Below are positions 1 to 8,337 of a DNA stretch of 64,000 nucleotides, piece after piece. Source of the stretch: Chryseobacterium indologenes (GTDB lineage: Bacteria; Bacteroidota; Bacteroidia; Flavobacteriales; Weeksellaceae); assembly GCA_002439165.1 (NCBI GenBank), contig DJTE01000029.1:49638-113637 (forward strand), given 5' to 3'. Made by a program: the position numbers and the translations under genes. The notes beneath the pieces were generated by a model, which saw only the letters and a list, made by a program, of their open reading frames with translations, searched no databases and was not told the DNA's origin. Every line of letters begins with the position of its first letter. Position 1 is the stretch's first letter.

Positions 1-268
1 TTCATCAGTGACGAAGTTGCATATCTTTGCCTGCTAAAATGAAAAGCATCTTACATATAGCTCTGCGTTTATTTTCTTTCTATTTTTTGAAACGCAAAGT
101 TTGCATCTTTTTACTGCATATTTCGAGGATGCAAAGAGTAGAATCAACTCCGTTGATCCGATGAAGGGTACGCATTAGTCACATGCTTCATCAGTGACCA
201 AGTTGCATGTCTTTGCTTCTAAAATGAAAAGCTTATTACATAAAGCTCTGCGTTTATTTTTTTCTGTT
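1..268. repeat. Imperfect direct repeat pair in non-coding DNA
   Basis: Two copies of an approximately 80-base sequence lie at about 1-82 and 187-268. Both read TTCATCAGTGACNAAGTTGC at the start and share the later string AGCTCTGCGTTTATTTT, with a few substitutions and single-base gaps. The first copy touches the window edge, so the unit may be longer. No credible reading frame covers them. The segment lies downstream of the efflux operon. Confidence 0.75.
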
Positions 269-281
269 TTTTCTCTTGGGT

Positions 282-300
282 CTGGCAGATTGTGCAGATC
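282..300 (+). repeat. Dispersed CTGGCAGATTNNGCAGAT repeat, copy 1
   Basis: A short intergenic sequence, TCTGGCAGATTGTGCAGATC, recurs with small changes at 5550-5572, 55331-55356 and 55419-55440, always outside genes. Function unknown. Confidence 0.6.
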
Positions 301-320
301 TTAAAAACACCTCATTCATA

Positions 321-364
321 AAAAACGTAAGATCCCGACTTCAGAATAAAGCCCGGGATCTTAC
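321..364 (-). terminator. Terminator of the efflux operon
   Basis: A perfect 11-bp stem (GTAAGATCCCG, positions 327-337, with CGGGATCTTAC, positions 354-364) encloses a 16-base loop and is followed on the minus strand by a run of T. It lies just after the stop codon of the MFS pump gene. Confidence 0.8.
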
Positions 365-383
365 TGTGAAAAACAAGGTATCT

Positions 384-1976
384 TTAAACTGCGGGTCCCG
401 CCGCATCTTTTATTTCTTCCAATAATTTTTTTCTTTCTTTCAGTCTTCTTCTGGCAATCACAGATTTACCTCCGACCACTCTCACGAATCTCATATACTG
501 GAAACGTTTTGCCCCGAAATGATGGGTAATCACATAAAACAATATCCCAAAACCTGTCAGGATGATGTATCCGAAGATCTTTTTAGTGGCTACAATAATG
601 GCATTCAGCTGGATGGCTTTCATATTGGCGGCAACATTCTGAGGAGTTACCGTCATTCCATCCATATACACAGCGAGATCCCCTACGGCAACCACCTGAA
701 ATCTGTACTGAAACCAGGAATACAGGGTTGAGAAAATACCTACTGCCAGGAAAGTTCTCCAAACCAGTACCAGCCCGATAGCAGCCAGCATTTCATCCAT
801 TTCAAGCTTATCAAGTGTATAGAACCAGACGGAAATAAATAAGGAACACATTCCATAGCCTTTCAAAAACATCGGAAGGTACCAGCCGTCATAGCTGAAT
901 TCCAGCACCATAGAAAAGTACATAATCATGGCATATCCCATCATCGCCGCGAATCCTGAAAAAATGTACATCTTTAACGGCTTTTCCTTTTTAAACCAGA
1001 ATATGGCAATCGCTCCTGCCAGGATAATCCCCGGAATCATCAGCATGCTCAGCCTGGCATTGGTAAGCTGGTCGTAGCCCAGAACTCCTACCGCAAATGT
1101 ATTCTGAAGAGAAGCCGTTCCTAAAAACATTCCAAGCCAGAACAGCATAAACAGACCATGCTGTACATTATTTTTGGTAAATATCTTAAATGAAAGATAA
1201 GGCCGCTTTAACGTTGACTGACGGATGGTGAGCAGGGCAAAACTTACAAAAGCTGCAATACTCGCATTAACGATCTTCGCGGAGTTCAGCCAGTCCTGCT
1301 GTCTTCCGAAAGAATATACATATGCAGAGAACATGAAAGTGGATATGAACAGTAAAATACTCAGCCAGTCGATATAATGAAGAGGAACTTTCAGGGCAAA
1401 ATATTTGTTGTGCATAAAAATCCAGTGGATAAGTGCCAGTATAAAACACAGAACCGATGTCAGTAAATAAAACTGCTGCCAGTTGTACAGAAGTGAAAAT
1501 TCTGCGGCATAATAAGCCGCCACCTGGTTCATTACCAGAACAAATGTATAGAATACCCCGTAAAACATTCCACGGTTCCCGATCATCATCATTAACGGAA
1601 GGAACAGTTCTATGGTAACCATCATCTTCAGAAATCCAATCAGCAGAGAGGTAAAAACGAAGATCATGGGTTGTAAAGTTGTTGCATTGATGTAGCTCAA
1701 CAGTCCTAAAAGCACCAGAAGAAGCACCATTTTATCCCTTACCTTGAATCTCATCTTCATTCTGAGAACGATAGGCATACAGGCTCCCATACCGATGGTC
1801 GTAGCATAGTTGGCCCACATAAAGTATTCCGTAAGGGCTCCGGTACCGCTCACCAGATAGCTGATATTCCCGGTGTACACACCGCCAAGAGGCATCACTA
1901 CCGCAAGAAGCAGTACGATCAGCAGCAGCTGTACGGGTTTCGGCACCCAGTCGTTATATAGTCCTTTATTGTACAT
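384..1976 (-). CDS. MFS drug efflux pump, EmrB-like (DHA2 type)
   Basis: This 530-residue protein is strongly hydrophobic, with roughly 12-14 membrane segments starting near residue 15 and a basic C-terminal tail (about residues 495-525). It is the last gene of an araC-tolC-hlyD-MFS set on one strand, the arrangement of EmrAB-TolC-type tripartite pumps that expel toxic compounds across both membranes using the proton gradient. The assignment rests on topology, length and neighbours; no single diagnostic motif was picked out. The hlyD stop is about 80 bases upstream. The substrate cannot be told from the sequence. Confidence 0.85.
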   Translation of the reverse strand: MYNKGLYNDWVPKPVQLLLIVLLLAVVMPLGGVYTGNISYLVSGTGALTEYFMWANYATTIGMGACMPIVLRMKMRFKVRDKMVLLLVLLGLLSYINATTLQPMIFVFTSLLIGFLKMMVTIELFLPLMMMIGNRGMFYGVFYTFVLVMNQVAAYYAAEFSLLYNWQQFYLLTSVLCFILALIHWIFMHNKYFALKVPLHYIDWLSILLFISTFMFSAYVYSFGRQQDWLNSAKIVNASIAAFVSFALLTIRQSTLKRPYLSFKIFTKNNVQHGLFMLFWLGMFLGTASLQNTFAVGVLGYDQLTNARLSMLMIPGIILAGAIAIFWFKKEKPLKMYIFSGFAAMMGYAMIMYFSMVLEFSYDGWYLPMFLKGYGMCSLFISVWFYTLDKLEMDEMLAAIGLVLVWRTFLAVGIFSTLYSWFQYRFQVVAVGDLAVYMDGMTVTPQNVAANMKAIQLNAIIVATKKIFGYIILTGFGILFYVITHHFGAKRFQYMRFVRVVGGKSVIARRRLKERKKLLEEIKDAAGPAV

Positions 1977-2056
1977 ATAAGTATAGAAATTAAGATCATT
2001 AGCTCCGGAAGAATATATCCGCAGCCATCATCCGGATCTTTTCAGTTTTGAATCTT

Positions 2057-3175
2057 TTAATTAATCTGAACATTCATGTTCATTCCTGCGCTCAGCTTAT
2101 CCAGGTCTTCTTTTTTGTTGGCAGAAGTAAATTCTATTCTTACAGGAATTCTCTGCTGTACCTTGATAAAGTTACCGGTGGAGTTATCTGTCGGAACACT
2201 GGAATATCTGGATCCGGTAGCCGCTGAAACAGCTGTTACCACCCCTTCAAACTGCTTTCCGCCCAGAGCATCGGCAGTCATCATCATTTTTTCTCCGATT
2301 TTAATGTTCGGCATCTGTCTTTCGAGGAAATTGGCTGTTACCCATTTCTGCCCGTTCAGAACGATCGTTGCGACCTGCTGTCCCGGCTGGATCAGCTGTC
2401 CTTCAGCAATTGTCCTTCTTCCCATTACCCCGTCGTAAGGTGCTGTAATTACCGTATAAGAAAGGTTGATCTTTGCCATATCCAAAGCCGATTTCGTTCT
2501 CTTGATCTCCGCATCATTGATTCCAAGACGGCTTTTTACTTCCGTTGTGGAAAGACTGGCAGACTGTTTCTGATTAACCAGGGTTTCATAAGCCGCTTTC
2601 TGAGCGTCATACTCTGTTTTTACCTGGTCATACTGCTGTCTTGTTACCGCTTCAGCCGAGAGAAGGTTTTTATAACGGTTCAGGTTCTGTTCCGCATTCC
2701 AGAGCCTTGCTTTTGCTCCTGCGATATTGGATTCCATTACGTTAACATTGTTGGAAACGGTATTGACAGATGAACTTGTTGCCGATCTCTGTGCCAGTGC
2801 ATTCTGGTAGGCCGCTTCTGCCTGTCCAAGCTGGGTAAGGATTTCATTTTTGTCCAGAATAACCAGCGTATCTCCTTTTTTAACCCTCTGGTGTTCGATG
2901 AATTTTATTTCTTTAATATAAGCGGACACTCTGGTATTGATCGGATTGATAAATTCCTCAACCTGTGCCGCTTCTGTATAGGTTTTGTCTCCGATATGAA
3001 AATATTCGCGTACCAGCCAGTACAATCCGAAACCTATCACCAGAAAAACGACGATATTGGAAATGATTGCACGGATTTTATTGGTTTTGTTCTTTTTCTT
3101 TTTATCAGATGCAGCTGATGGTGCCGGAGCCGGAGCTGCCTGTGTATTTTGAGTGGTTTGTTCCTTGTTTTCCAT
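2057..3175 (-). CDS. HlyD/EmrA-family membrane fusion protein
   Basis: The 372-residue periplasmic adaptor links the inner-membrane MFS pump to the outer-membrane TolC channel. Visible parts are a low-complexity Gln/Ala/Pro N-terminus (about 1-30), one membrane segment (about 35-55), a biotinyl/lipoyl-like half motif around NTRVSAYIKEI, a long coiled-coil hairpin (about 110-225) rich in Ala, Gln and Asn, and a second lipoyl half and beta-barrel (ITAPYDGVMGRRTIAEGQ, then GQKWVTANFLE). Length and order fit EmrA-like adaptors. It lies 25 bases after tolC and is probably cotranscribed with it. Confidence 0.92.
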   Translation of the reverse strand: MENKEQTTQNTQAAPAPAPSAASDKKKKNKTNKIRAIISNIVVFLVIGFGLYWLVREYFHIGDKTYTEAAQVEEFINPINTRVSAYIKEIKFIEHQRVKKGDTLVILDKNEILTQLGQAEAAYQNALAQRSATSSSVNTVSNNVNVMESNIAGAKARLWNAEQNLNRYKNLLSAEAVTRQQYDQVKTEYDAQKAAYETLVNQKQSASLSTTEVKSRLGINDAEIKRTKSALDMAKINLSYTVITAPYDGVMGRRTIAEGQLIQPGQQVATIVLNGQKWVTANFLERQMPNIKIGEKMMMTADALGGKQFEGVVTAVSAATGSRYSSVPTDNSTGNFIKVQQRIPVRIEFTSANKKEDLDKLSAGMNMNVQIN

Positions 3176-3200
3176 TGTTTTGTTTTTCAGTTTTTAAAGA

Positions 3201-4511
3201 TTAAAGTGTTCCCGAAGCTTTGATAAGGTTGTAATACTGATAGAGTACATTGATCTCCCCATTGGCATAATCCAGTTCAGCCTGAAGTTTCTGATTCTGG
3301 GCATCAATCATTTCTGCCTGTACCGCCAGCTGATTCAGATACTTTGCTTCTGTGATCTTATAGTTTTCTTCTGCAAGTCTTTTGGAATCATTCAGGATCT
3401 CCGCCTGCTGGATAGATTCCTGGTATTTTACATAAGCCGCATTCACGCCCATATCCACATTCTGCTGTACCAGGGTCATTGCATCCCCAGCCTGGTTTTT
3501 CTGCAATTCGCCAAGCTTTACTTTTTCTTTTGTCCGGTAAAGGTTATCAATATTATAGCTTAAAGAAACTCCGGCCTGCCATCCTCCGGAATACATATCC
3601 AGAACAGGATTTCTTGTTGTAATCGGGCGTTGCAGTGTATATCCTCCAAATCCTGCAAGAGTCGGCATCTGATCCGTTTTAATGATCTCAATGTTTTTAT
3701 TGGCGAGATCAATATTCTTTTGGGCGGATTTCAGCTGCGGATTGCTTTCGTGGGCAAGATTGAGGTAATAATCCATTCCTATTCCCGATTCTTTATCCGT
3801 TAAACTTTCCACAGGAATAATCTCTGTATCAGACGGAAGTCCTAAAGCAATATTCAGGTTATAATTCAGGATCTTTCTGTTGTTGGCCAGCGTAAGAATT
3901 CCCTGATCGAGATTTTTGATAGCCAATTCGCCACGGATCACCTCATTTCGGGTTACCATTCCCTGCTGATAGAATTTCTGTATATTTTTAAGACGTTCCT
4001 GAGCCAGCTTTTTGTTATTCTGAAATACGGATTCCTGATTGATAATTTTATAGACATCCAGATAATTGGAAATCACCAGAAATTTCACATCCTGTCTGTT
4101 TTTTTCAAGATCCAGCTCCGAAAGCTGCTCACGAAGACCTGCTGCTTCAATAGATTTGGTCACCAGTCCTCCTTTAAAGATCAGCTGGGTAGCCTGTACG
4201 GCATATGAGCTTCCGTAGTGAGGCATCGGAACTTTGGTGGAATTTGAAAAGTCTTTGTCAATTGCTACCGCGTTTCCTAAATAGAACTGGCTTGTGGAAG
4301 CTGTAACAGCAGGAAGCTTCTGAAGCTTTGCCAAGTTGGTATTCTGTTTCGCAATGTCTATATTCTGAGCGGAAACTTTCAGCTGCTGATGATTCTGAAC
4401 GGCCATTTCGGCGACTTCACCTGCTGTCATTTCCCGTGTCTGCTGTGAAAAAAACAGCGCAGGGAATAATGCTATCACCAGTGATAGTGCTGTTTTTATA
4501 TTCTTTGTCAT
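3201..4511 (-). CDS. TolC-family outer membrane efflux protein
   Basis: The 436-residue protein begins with a signal peptide (MTKNIKTALSLVIALFPALF, cleavage near SQQ) and has two internally similar helical halves with the Asn/Gln-rich coiled coils typical of TolC outer-membrane channels. It is the outer channel for the HlyD-MFS pump encoded directly downstream. The 90-base gap after the AraC gene leaves room for its own promoter, so it may be transcribed both from there and with araC. Confidence 0.92.
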   Translation of the reverse strand: MTKNIKTALSLVIALFPALFFSQQTREMTAGEVAEMAVQNHQQLKVSAQNIDIAKQNTNLAKLQKLPAVTASTSQFYLGNAVAIDKDFSNSTKVPMPHYGSSYAVQATQLIFKGGLVTKSIEAAGLREQLSELDLEKNRQDVKFLVISNYLDVYKIINQESVFQNNKKLAQERLKNIQKFYQQGMVTRNEVIRGELAIKNLDQGILTLANNRKILNYNLNIALGLPSDTEIIPVESLTDKESGIGMDYYLNLAHESNPQLKSAQKNIDLANKNIEIIKTDQMPTLAGFGGYTLQRPITTRNPVLDMYSGGWQAGVSLSYNIDNLYRTKEKVKLGELQKNQAGDAMTLVQQNVDMGVNAAYVKYQESIQQAEILNDSKRLAEENYKITEAKYLNQLAVQAEMIDAQNQKLQAELDYANGEINVLYQYYNLIKASGTL

Positions 4512-4600
4512 TGTACCTTGTTTTACGAGAACAAAGTTACGGCAGCACTCAATTCAAACAAATGTTTGAATTTTGGAAAAAGATGTTCAAATGTAAGATT

Positions 4601-5446
4601 TTAATTTTCGAACTGATGCCTGTACTGACTTGGACTCAGTTCCATATGTTTTTTAAAAAAGTGGGAAAACGAGTACTGGTCGCTGAAACCAAGAATAGAA
4701 GACACCTCTGAAACGGGTTTTTTGGAAGAATTTAAAAGTACTTTCGCTTCGTTCATTACGATCAGGGCAATGATCTGGCTTGCCGATTTTCCGGTAATGG
4801 ATTTTACCACTGAAGAAAGATGTCTGGTTGTAATCGACTGGCGCTCGGCATAAAACTCCACAGTTCTTTCCTTCAGGTGATGTTGGGCAAGGTCGGTAAG
4901 AAAGACAAAAACAATTTCTTCCTGTCTGGACATCCGGCTCATCGAATAGCTGTCTTCTCTGGAAATAATACCGGCCATCTGATAACAGAAAACAGAGAAC
5001 AGATGCTCTACCATTTCTTTTTTATACAGCATTTCCGTTTCAGAATCCAGGATATACTTCAGGAAATTGACACTTTTCCAGACCACCTCCATTTCATCCT
5101 CCGGAAAAGGAACCCCTTTATTCATCTGCTGCCTGAAATAACGGTAGGTAATCAGCCTGTTGAATTTCAGGGATAACGCTGAAATAAATTCTCTTTTATA
5201 GGAAACCATCCTGGACTGGAAGTCATCACTCACCGAAACCATCTCGTAAATCGTCTGCGGGTCTGTTACCATAAACATATTGGCAGAAAGCTCCAGATCG
5301 CTGAAATGCTGCCGGAGTTTTATAGATCCTGATTTGATAAAGATAAAGGCAGGATTCTCCGGGCGGAAAGGCTTATCCGCAGAAATTCTCTCAAAAATAT
5401 TGTGTTGGGTAAAAATTTCAACCCCGAATTTTTCTAACGCAGACAT
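4601..5446 (-). CDS. AraC-family transcriptional regulator of the efflux operon
   Basis: This 281-residue protein has an N-terminal cupin-like sensing region (about 1-150) and a C-terminal AraC double helix-turn-helix (about 180-281). The end VSSILGFSDQYSFSHFFKK...SPSQYR is the family signature. It is encoded directly upstream of tolC-hlyD-MFS on the same strand and is the likely local regulator. A TACATTTG -7 box (5451-5458) ends four bases before the ATG, so the mRNA may be leaderless. The ligand is unknown. Confidence 0.9.
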   Translation of the reverse strand: MSALEKFGVEIFTQHNIFERISADKPFRPENPAFIFIKSGSIKLRQHFSDLELSANMFMVTDPQTIYEMVSVSDDFQSRMVSYKREFISALSLKFNRLITYRYFRQQMNKGVPFPEDEMEVVWKSVNFLKYILDSETEMLYKKEMVEHLFSVFCYQMAGIISREDSYSMSRMSRQEEIVFVFLTDLAQHHLKERTVEFYAERQSITTRHLSSVVKSITGKSASQIIALIVMNEAKVLLNSSKKPVSEVSSILGFSDQYSFSHFFKKHMELSPSQYRHQFEN

Positions 5447-5450
5447 AGCA

Positions 5451-5458
5451 CAAATGTA
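5451..5458 (-). promoter_or_regulatory. -7 box of the araC gene, abutting the start codon
   Basis: The minus strand reads TACATTTG, matching the Bacteroidetes -7 consensus TAnnTTTG, four bases before the ATG at 5446. No TTG was found at the expected distance upstream, so this rests on the -7 element alone. Confidence 0.4.
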
Positions 5459-5549
5459 GACAATATATTGTAAAAGTGATTGGCTATTTTACGATCAAGC
5501 TTTCTGTTTACAAAAACAACATTGGTGAATTTTTTATTTTTCTCGCTGA

Positions 5550-5572
5550 TCTGGCAGATTACGCAGATTTTT
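5550..5572 (+). repeat. Dispersed CTGGCAGATTNNGCAGAT repeat, copy 2
   Basis: CTGGCAGATTACGCAGATTT lies in the gap between the araC promoter region and the end of the small lipoprotein gene. It matches the copies at 282-300 and 55419-55440 closely. Confidence 0.6.
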
Positions 5573-5585
5573 TACTTCAACAATA

Positions 5586-6005
5586 TCACTCATTCATATT
5601 CCTCATCTGCTCACTGATTTTGCTCCAGTTGATGCTGTCGGATCGGTGCAGTTCTTTATCAAACTGCTGTTTCCAGTTTTTGCCCAGTTTCTTCTCAAGA
5701 CTTTTAAAGTAGATTTCATTGGTACGGTCTGCTTCTTTCTGAATTTTCCGGGTGCTGTCGGTTATCTCGCATCCGGTTTCTATTCTTTCGTAGCACAGGT
5801 TCCATTTCTTCACCAGGCTGTCTATGGCATCGTAAGCTCCTACCGGAGGAAGTTCTCCGGCTCTGATGTCTTTCCAGCAGAGAGGTTCTGTTTTATTTTC
5901 AACATCAGCGGTTACTGATTTTGTTTTTTTTGCCGTTTCAGGATTACAGGAAATCACGAAAAGTGCGGCACTTAACAGAAGCATTGGGGCAGTCAGTTTT
6001 TCCAT
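5586..6005 (-). CDS. Small putative lipoprotein of unknown function
   Basis: A 139-residue protein starting MEKLTAP. A hydrophobic stretch ends in a lipobox (LFVISC, Cys near residue 20), so it should be a lipid-anchored envelope protein. The mature part is charged and helical with several Cys and Trp residues; no known domain was recognised. Another ATG at 6017 would add four residues before the signal peptide; the inner start gives a more normal signal sequence. It follows the 6027-6371 gene closely and may be cotranscribed with it. Confidence 0.7.
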   Translation of the reverse strand: MEKLTAPMLLLSAALFVISCNPETAKKTKSVTADVENKTEPLCWKDIRAGELPPVGAYDAIDSLVKKWNLCYERIETGCEITDSTRKIQKEADRTNEIYFKSLEKKLGKNWKQQFDKELHRSDSINWSKISEQMRNMNE

Positions 6006-6026
6006 AGCAGAGATCATTTAGGTATT

Positions 6027-6371
6027 TTACTGAATAAATTCCAGCAGGCGTTTTCTTGTGACAACCTGATTTCCCGCATAAAATTTGTCGTCATCCACCC
6101 TAGCCAACGATGCTGTGGACTGCACGGAAAGCCATGAAACGAACAGATCCCTGTTTTCAAATATTTCCGGGGCATCGAGATCACCGTCATAAATTTCGCC
6201 GTAGAAGAACTGCTGGTTTTCATCTGCTGCCATCCCCATTCCGCAGTAATCACGGTGGCGATAACCCAAAAAATGACCGTTCTGCAGCTTATCTGCCACA
6301 AGATTTGCAATCATTGTCCCGAATGGAAGTGTATCTTCGTCCTGTATATCTAAATTTTGTCGGTTTTCCAT
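6027..6371 (-). CDS. Conserved-looking hypothetical protein, 114 aa
   Basis: An acidic, soluble protein with no signal peptide or membrane segment, rich in Asp, Glu, Phe and Tyr. The segment GHFLGYRHRDYCGMGM and the end TRKRLLEFI look structured, but no family was recognised. It has a clean ATG and is followed 21 bases later by the small lipoprotein gene, suggesting a two-gene unit. A heptamer repeat array lies directly upstream. Confidence 0.65.
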   Translation of the reverse strand: MENRQNLDIQDEDTLPFGTMIANLVADKLQNGHFLGYRHRDYCGMGMAADENQQFFYGEIYDGDLDAPEIFENRDLFVSWLSVQSTASLARVDDDKFYAGNQVVTRKRLLEFIQ

Positions 6372-6380
6372 GCGGTGAAT

Positions 6381-6422
6381 GATTTGAGATTTGAGGTTTG
6401 AGGTTTGAGATTTGAGGTTTGA
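6381..6422. repeat. Heptamer tandem repeat (GATTTGA/GGTTTGA)6
   Basis: Six consecutive 7-base units, GATTTGA or GGTTTGA, lie upstream of the 6027-6371 gene. The same heptamer occurs in the opposite orientation at 10376-10426. The variation between A and G at one position shows the units have diverged. Confidence 0.85.
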
Positions 6423-6561
6423 GCATTAACCTTTTGATCACTAAGTTTTTCAGATCAGGATGAAAAAAACAAGATTTTCAACTCCATCAATATGTATATC
6501 GGTTATTGTTCTGACAAAACTTTCATCTTATACTTCATACTGCATCAATGAATCAGCTGTA

Positions 6562-7260
6562 TTACTTTCCGAGAACAAACACGGCGGGAACTTTATGCAG
6601 CTCCGGCTGGGCCTTTTTCCAGCTGGCAATGGTTTTGGTCTGGATAAATTCATGTTCAGGATCATTGATATTGGCAGCGATACAGAGTTTGGTATTGGGA
6701 GAAAGAAATTTTGTAAGGTCTTCAAAAAGCTGGTTATTTCTGTACGGGGTTTCCATAAAGATCTGTGAATAGCCTGTTTTCTGAACTAAGCTTTCCAAAT
6801 GCTGAATCTGTCTTTTCTTCTCTCCTTTATCAATTGGAAGGTATCCGTTAAATGTAAATTCCTGTCCGTTGAAACCACTGGAAATTAAGGCCAGAATAAT
6901 GGATGACGGTCCTGAAACAGGGATCACCCTGATATTTTTTTCATGACACCATTTTACGATCAGGTTTCCCGGATCTGCGATGCACGGCAGTCCGGCTTCA
7001 GAAAGCAGTCCGAAATCCTGCCCTTTCAGCATCAGGTTCTGCGCTTCTTTAATATCTGCATTTTCTGTGTATTTATCCAACAGAAACAGTTTCAGATCTG
7101 CCTGTTTCTTTTCAGGAGCAAAGAATTTAACGACCTTTCTGGCTGTTTTCTCATTTTCTACAAAGAAGTAATCCGTCTGCATGATATATTCTTTAATAAC
7201 GGGTGCAAAATGAGTGACAGAAGTATTTTCTGATAGGTAAGCAGGGAGTAAAAAAAGCAT
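6562..7260 (-). CDS. SAM-dependent methyltransferase, RsmI/tetrapyrrole-methylase family
   Basis: The 232-residue protein carries the family pattern of RsmI-like enzymes: GLPCIADPGNLIVKWC, then PVSGPSSIILALISSGF and the FNGYLPIDKGEKKRQI segment. RsmI 2'-O-methylates C1402 of 16S rRNA; this protein is shorter than usual RsmI and diverges at the N-terminus (MLFLLPAYLSENT), so its exact target is uncertain. It is encoded directly after the NTF2-like and phosphatase genes, downstream of dnaA on the same strand. Confidence 0.85.
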   Translation of the reverse strand: MLFLLPAYLSENTSVTHFAPVIKEYIMQTDYFFVENEKTARKVVKFFAPEKKQADLKLFLLDKYTENADIKEAQNLMLKGQDFGLLSEAGLPCIADPGNLIVKWCHEKNIRVIPVSGPSSIILALISSGFNGQEFTFNGYLPIDKGEKKRQIQHLESLVQKTGYSQIFMETPYRNNQLFEDLTKFLSPNTKLCIAANINDPEHEFIQTKTIASWKKAQPELHKVPAVFVLGK

Positions 7261-7264
7261 TGTT

Positions 7265-7765
7265 TTATTTTTTGGTTCTCTCGTTTAAAGCAGGTTGTGG
7301 GAAATATTCCGCAAGATCCATGGAAAAGGTAACAGAGGTAATTTTCCAGCTCCCGCTGATCTTCATCAGTGTCCAGATTTCTTTTCCCCAGTTTTCCATT
7401 TTACCGTCATACCAAAAACTGTAATCGAAATTGGCAGAAGCTATGGCTCCATCTTCAACGATTTTTATATTGTCAAATTTTTCTTCAGACTTGTCATCTT
7501 TAAAGCTTTTAATAAAAGCCTTATAATCATCGGCAAAATAATATTCTGCTTTGGGATTTTTCTCCAGGCGTTTAGCCTGTGTTCTGTCTTTGTAAATTCC
7601 GGTCCAAAGTACAGGTTCCTGAAATAAAGACAGAAATCTGGTTTCGTTACGGGTTTTGATGCATTCCATAAAATCATCCATTACTTTACGGATTGCCGTT
7701 TCGTCCTGAGTCTGAGCCCATGAGAAATGACAGCTTAGTATGAGCAGCAGAAAGAGTTTTTTCAT
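7265..7765 (-). CDS. Secreted NTF2/SnoaL-like protein
   Basis: A 166-residue protein with a signal peptide (MKKLFLLLILSCHFSWA, cleavage before QTQDE), followed by a compact alpha-beta fold pattern (AIRKVMDDFMECIKTRN, then WTLMKISGSWKITSVTFS) typical of the NTF2-like superfamily used for small-ligand binding or simple catalysis. No catalytic residues can be named. Its start overlaps the end of the phosphatase gene by four bases (ATGA), so translation is probably coupled. Confidence 0.75.
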   Translation of the reverse strand: MKKLFLLLILSCHFSWAQTQDETAIRKVMDDFMECIKTRNETRFLSLFQEPVLWTGIYKDRTQAKRLEKNPKAEYYFADDYKAFIKSFKDDKSEEKFDNIKIVEDGAIASANFDYSFWYDGKMENWGKEIWTLMKISGSWKITSVTFSMDLAEYFPQPALNERTKK

Positions 7766-8214
7766 ATTATCTCATTTTGTTTTAAGATGGCATCACACCC
7801 TCTGTCCAAAAGCTGAAAGACATGTTCAAAATCATCCATTCCGCCCCAGTAAGGATCCGGAACTTCTGCATTTTTGTGATCTCCCAGGGCTTCCAGAAAC
7901 AGGGATACTTTCCGGCGCTGTTCTTCGTTCCCGGCTTTTGAAATGACGTCTTCATATACATCAATATCCATGCAGTAGATCCTGTCAAAGTTTTCAAAAT
8001 CAGCTTTGGTAATGGGCCTGGACTTCTGTCCGGAGATATCAATTCCATGACCTGCCGCGGTTTTAACAGCTCTTTTATCCGGATGTTCACCTTCGTGAAG
8101 TGAAATCGTTCCTGCCGAATCCACTTTAAAGCCCTCACCAAGCTTCTCTCTCATAATTCCTTCAGCCAAAGGACTTCTGCAGATATTCCCCAGACAGACC
8201 ATTAAAATATTCAT
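7762..8214 (-). CDS. Low-molecular-weight protein tyrosine phosphatase
   Basis: The 150-residue protein starts with the catalytic P-loop C7LGNICRS (CX5R), has NICRSPLAEG and the late acid motif VPDPYWGG with its general-acid Asp, all as in the LMW-PTP family. It removes phosphate from phosphotyrosine, and relatives often act on tyrosine kinases for surface polysaccharide, but no such kinase is encoded here. The gene lies between dnaA and the NTF2-like gene, same strand. Confidence 0.95.
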   Translation of the reverse strand: MNILMVCLGNICRSPLAEGIMREKLGEGFKVDSAGTISLHEGEHPDKRAVKTAAGHGIDISGQKSRPITKADFENFDRIYCMDIDVYEDVISKAGNEEQRRKVSLFLEALGDHKNAEVPDPYWGGMDDFEHVFQLLDRGCDAILKQNEII

Positions 8215-8279
8215 ATATTCTTTGCTTTAAAAAATGAAAAATACATTTTAAATTCCTTTTTTAAATAAGACAAAACTAA

Positions 8280-8312
8280 ATAAAAAATGAAGAATAAGGC
8301 TATTCTTCATTT
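8280..8312 (-). terminator. Terminator of dnaA
   Basis: A perfect 12-bp stem (AAATGAAGAATA at 8285-8296 and TATTCTTCATTT at 8301-8312) with a four-base loop, followed on the minus strand by a T run. It lies just after the dnaA stop codon. Confidence 0.85.
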
Positions 8313-8337
8313 CAAATTATTTCAATTCAGTTATTTT

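Noticed and set aside
6460..6768. Plus-strand ORF overlapping the methyltransferase end
   Set aside because: It overlaps the real RsmI-like gene in antisense and has no recognisable pattern.
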